Assembly: GCF_038502225.1 (NCBI RefSeq)
Contig: NC_091292.1
Span: 48,254,902-48,318,901, forward strand
Direction: 5' to 3'
DNA: 64,000 nucleotides
From: Cherax quadricarinatus
Taxonomy: Eukaryota > Arthropoda > Malacostraca > Decapoda > Parastacidae
In this document: positions 61,330 to 64,000 of the stretch, piece by piece
Layout of the letters: each line of letters starts with the position of its first letter
Position numbering within the stretch: the stretch's first letter is position 1
The notes under the pieces: generated by a model
Seen by the model: the letters and a program-made list of their open reading frames with translations, nothing else
Told to the model about the DNA's origin: nothing
Databases searched by the model: none
Position numbers and translations under genes: made by a program

Positions 61330-62268
61330 GTGTGCGTAATTGACACCTCTCACTTAGACTATGATGAAGAACTACATGACTTGGTGACTCTTGACCACTC
61401 GGGCGCAACCAACATTAATATTAATGAATCTTTGGATGACCATAAGAGACATGAACTACTTCAATGTGTGAGTAACTTTTCAGACGTCTTTACTGATATT
61501 CCAGGTGTTACCTCCACGGTAGTCCATAAGATTGACTTAGTGACGGACAATCCTATCAAACGAAAATTATACCCAGTTCCAGTTCACCTTAGGGATGCAT
61601 TTGACCGAGAGGTAGACAAATTATTAAAACTAAAGATTATTGAACCTTCAGTATCTTCATATTGTTCACCAGTAGTCATGGTTAAGAAGGAGGATAATTC
61701 ACATAGACTTGCTATTGACTTCAGAGGCCTTAATGCTATAACTCGGTGGGATGCTGAGCCTATGCCCTTAATAGATAGCGATCTACACAAATTTTATGAC
61801 GCTTCCTTCTTTTCAGAGATTGATATTGCGCAGGAATATCATCAAGTAATGTTAGATCCTTCTTCTAAGCAGTACACCGCTTTTCCTACACACCAAGGAC
61901 TGATGCAATATAGAACTATGCCCTTCGGTTTGGTAACTGCCTGTGCTACCTACGTGAGACTGATGAGAAAGGTCTTGGGTAATATAACAAATGTTTCAGT
62001 TTATTTTGATAACATTTACGTAATGACATCTACGTGGGGCGAACATATCCAAACATTAACATCAGTTTTGCGTAGGTTACGCTCACATGGCCTCACTGCC
62101 AAGCCGAAGAAATGCTTCCTTGGGTATAACAAGATTAGATATCTTGGACTGATACTTTCTAATAACTCTCTGCAGCCTCTCCCCAGAAAGATCAAAGCTT
62201 TATTAGAATTTAAATTCCCCAAAACCAAGAAGCTCATGCATAGCTTTCTTGGTTCTGTAAATTTTTAA
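61330..62268 (+). pseudogene. reverse transcriptase of the Gmr1-like element
   Basis: The Ty3/gypsy RT has motifs in order: HKIDLVTDNPIKRKLYPVP (substrate-entry strand), SSYCSPVVMVKKEDNSHRL, AIDFRGLNAIT, FSEIDIAQEYHQVML (first catalytic Asp), TMPFGLVTACATY, and VYFDNIYV as the active-site box. The second Asp of the usual FDD is Asn (codon 62011-62013), which should abolish catalysis. GLTAKPKKCFLGYNKIRYLG follows. TAA at 62266 cuts the frame before the connection to RNase H; the same frame continues afterwards. Confidence 0.92.
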
Positions 62269-62808
62269 GCACGGTTTATCCTGAACCTTACTGATCTTAC
62301 AGGCATCTTATCCAACTTCCTTAAAAAGTCTGTGAAGGAACCTCTTGAACTTTCCGACGTCGCTCGGGAAAAGTTTAATGAGATTAAAAGCATCTTTTCG
62401 AAAGACCCTATACTTAAGATTCCAGATATTAATAAAACATTTTGTTTGAGAACTGATGCCTCCAATACTGGCTTATGTGCGGTGTTACTACAATACCATG
62501 ATGGTACTCCCTTCCCTGTATGCTTCCTAAGCCGGAAACTCCTTCCCGCAGAAACGAGATACTCCACCATAGAAAAGGAATGTTTAGCCCTTGTGTGGGG
62601 TATCTCCAAACTTAAATTTTATTTGCTGGGAAAAGAATTCATTTTAGAAACGGACCACAAACCTTTGATATACCTAGAAACTTTTAAGGGAACCAACAGT
62701 CGCCTCTTGAGGTGGACATTGGCACTCCAGGCTTTTAAGTTCCATATTGTGTATATCAATGGTTCATCCAATTATTTCTCTGACTGGTTAAGTCGTGACA
62801 GTCAGTAG
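62269..62808 (+). pseudogene. RNase H of the Gmr1-like element
   Basis: Same frame as the RT after the TAA at 62266-62268. It carries the RT-thumb/connection (ARFILNLTDLTGIL) and Ty3-type RNase H motifs: LRTDASNTGLCAVLLQ, RYSTIEKECLALVWGI, FILETDHKPLIYLE, LLRWTLALQAF and a final DWLSR. The Asp, Glu and Asp of the active site are present. The frame ends at TAG 62806, about 85 bp before the polypurine tract, so RNase H is the last domain. This agrees with integrase having been moved upstream. Confidence 0.92.
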
Positions 62809-62890
62809 AAGATTTCTTGCCTTACGCGACTTCCACATGTTAGAACTTTTTCCTCGCCTATTCTTCTTATACTCCTTGACTATAAGTCTT

Positions 62891-62904
62891 GGTATGGGAG
62901 AGTG
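62891..62904 (+). other. polypurine tract of the Gmr1-like element
   Basis: GGTATGGGAGAGTG lies directly before the TG of the 3' LTR, the expected place for the plus-strand primer. Confidence 0.75.
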
Positions 62905-63977
62905 TGAGGGAAAAGTTCAATAGATAGGAGTAGCGAGGAAATATATAGTAACAATAGTTTCATTGCCGGCTACTTGTTAAGGTAGGGTAAGTCAAGCTCC
63001 CGCTATTCCCGCCTTTTTTTTCCCCCTCCCCGAAAGTGATAGTTTGCTTGCCGGCTACTTGTTAAGGTAGGGTTAGTCCAGCTCCCTCTATTCGTGCCTT
63101 TTCTCCCCCACCCCTAAAGTGATAGTTTGATTGCTGGCTGCTTTTTAAGGTATGGTCAGTCTAGCTCCCGCTATCCCTTCCCCTCCTTCTTTCCCCCCCC
63201 CGAAAGGTGACGTGTGGGGCTCTGGTCAAACAGTAAATCACTCGACTCACAGCTCCCAACACTACTGTAAGTACATGCCTGCCTTGTATTCTAGTGGATT
63301 TATTGGTTAAAAGCTTCACTTTTGACCAATAATAAACTTAGTCCTTTCAGTCTTGCTCTAGGTTGACTGTTGTAATAATCACCACGTCTTTTGAGTATTG
63401 TACTTGCCATGGAGAGTGATTATTTAAGCAGTGGGTAACCTGTCTATCTTTTCAGCTTGGATGACAGTGAGGGTCATCTGTCAATCAACGAGTAGAACAG
63501 ATGGAGAAGGACTAACGTCCAGAGACTTCCCCATTTTGGATCTAATTACCTGTGCACCTATATGAAATTGCAGGACGTAACCCCACATCATTGCAGTAGT
63601 AAAGAACCTGCTTTCCTGTCATCGGGATATAATACTCACGGCTATACTGTGAAGAACTAGCCAGTGGGTCGTAACCAACACCTGCGACCCCTCCCCCATC
63701 ATCAGCAACTGCTACGATTTCAACAACAGTGTCACCAACACCAGACACCCCTATATATATTAGCGTTGAATTCAGTTATTTATATTTTTCATTTTTCATT
63801 TTCTTTAATGTAGGATTAATATTTCATATTTAAGTGTTTTATATTTTAAATTTCTATATAATAAAGTGTTTATGTTTGTCTGTTATTATTTCTTTTTCTA
63901 TTCATTAATTTTCCTGAGGAGGAGCCAGCCTTAGTAATACTTACTGAAGTTGTTACAGGGCTGAGTAAGCCTTCACA
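62905..63977 (+). repeat. 3' LTR of the Gmr1-like element
   Basis: 1,073 bp, partner of 56585-57656, with the same TGAGGG start and TTCACA end. Differences include a shorter pyrimidine run near 63190 and an extra CTGT near 63880. Confidence 0.93.
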
Positions 63978-64000
63978 CATATATATGTGTGTGTGTATAT
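63978..64000. repeat. compound (AT)n(GT)n microsatellite at the window edge
   Basis: CATATATATATGTGTGTGTG continues off the window. With the (CA)n(AT)n at 56390-56584 it forms the interrupted target: (CA)n(TA)n on the left and (TA)n(TG)n on the right. Confidence 0.9.

Larger units (their letters stand above)
56585..63977 (+). mobile_element. complete, disabled Gmr1-like Ty3/gypsy LTR retrotransposon
   Basis: A 7,393-bp plus-strand element: 5' LTR 56585-57656, tRNA-primer site at 57659, gag, protease, integrase, then reverse transcriptase and RNase H, polypurine tract 62891-62904, 3' LTR 62905-63977. The integrase lies upstream of the reverse transcriptase, the reverse of usual Ty3/gypsy order and the hallmark of Gmr1-like elements. 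LTRs differ at about 20 positions plus small indels by eye, near 2 percent. At least three in-frame stops, two frameshifts and one altered active-site residue make it non-autonomous. It landed in a microsatellite, so a target duplication cannot be confirmed (TATA left, CATA right). Confidence 0.93.

Overview
The window is eukaryotic genomic DNA, most likely from a decapod crustacean. This rests on spliced exons of an alpha-2-macroglobulin (A2M/TEP/CD109) family gene, a Penelope-like element, a BEL/Pao element, a Gmr1-type Ty3/gypsy element, long microsatellites, and two dispersed repeats that I recognise from memory as very common in decapods (41.6 kb and 42.15 kb). No bacterial-type gene, operon or CRISPR is present.

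Only one host gene is supported. Three plus-strand exons (2369-2543, 35107-35277, 55580-55641) join in compatible phases (0/1, 1/1, 1/0) into one A2M-family segment covering the end of the bait-region/MG domain and what follows. Nearly everything else lies inside this gene: introns of 32,563 and 20,302 bp, plus the flanking introns, all filled with repeats.

Layout: 1-1290, two inverted Penelope-like fragments; 1291-1461, microsatellite; 1500-2080, a 24-bp minisatellite; 2369-2543, exon A; 2535-34885, an 18-bp satellite of about 1,800 units (GTAGCCTGGGTGAGTGAT); 35107-35277, exon B; 35517-40412, a 47/48-bp satellite; 40.4-42.4 kb, unique AT-rich DNA and dispersed repeats; 42.4-53.8 kb, an old minus-strand BEL/Pao element split by a younger, complete but disabled BEL/Pao copy (43395-51891, TSD ATTTT); 53.8-55.5 kb, mostly unique intron; 55580-55641, exon C; 55.86-56.58 kb, microsatellites around an inverted tRNA-like dimer; 56585-63977, a complete but disabled LTR element with integrase upstream of reverse transcriptase (Gmr1-like order).

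The most unusual observation is that the 18-bp satellite starts inside exon A. Its first unit is the last 9 exonic bases plus the 5' splice site, so the intron consists of roughly 1,800 tandem copies of an exon/intron junction, most carrying a strong GTGAGT donor. In the exon's reading frame every canonical unit also carries TGA, so only the first donor gives an open product.
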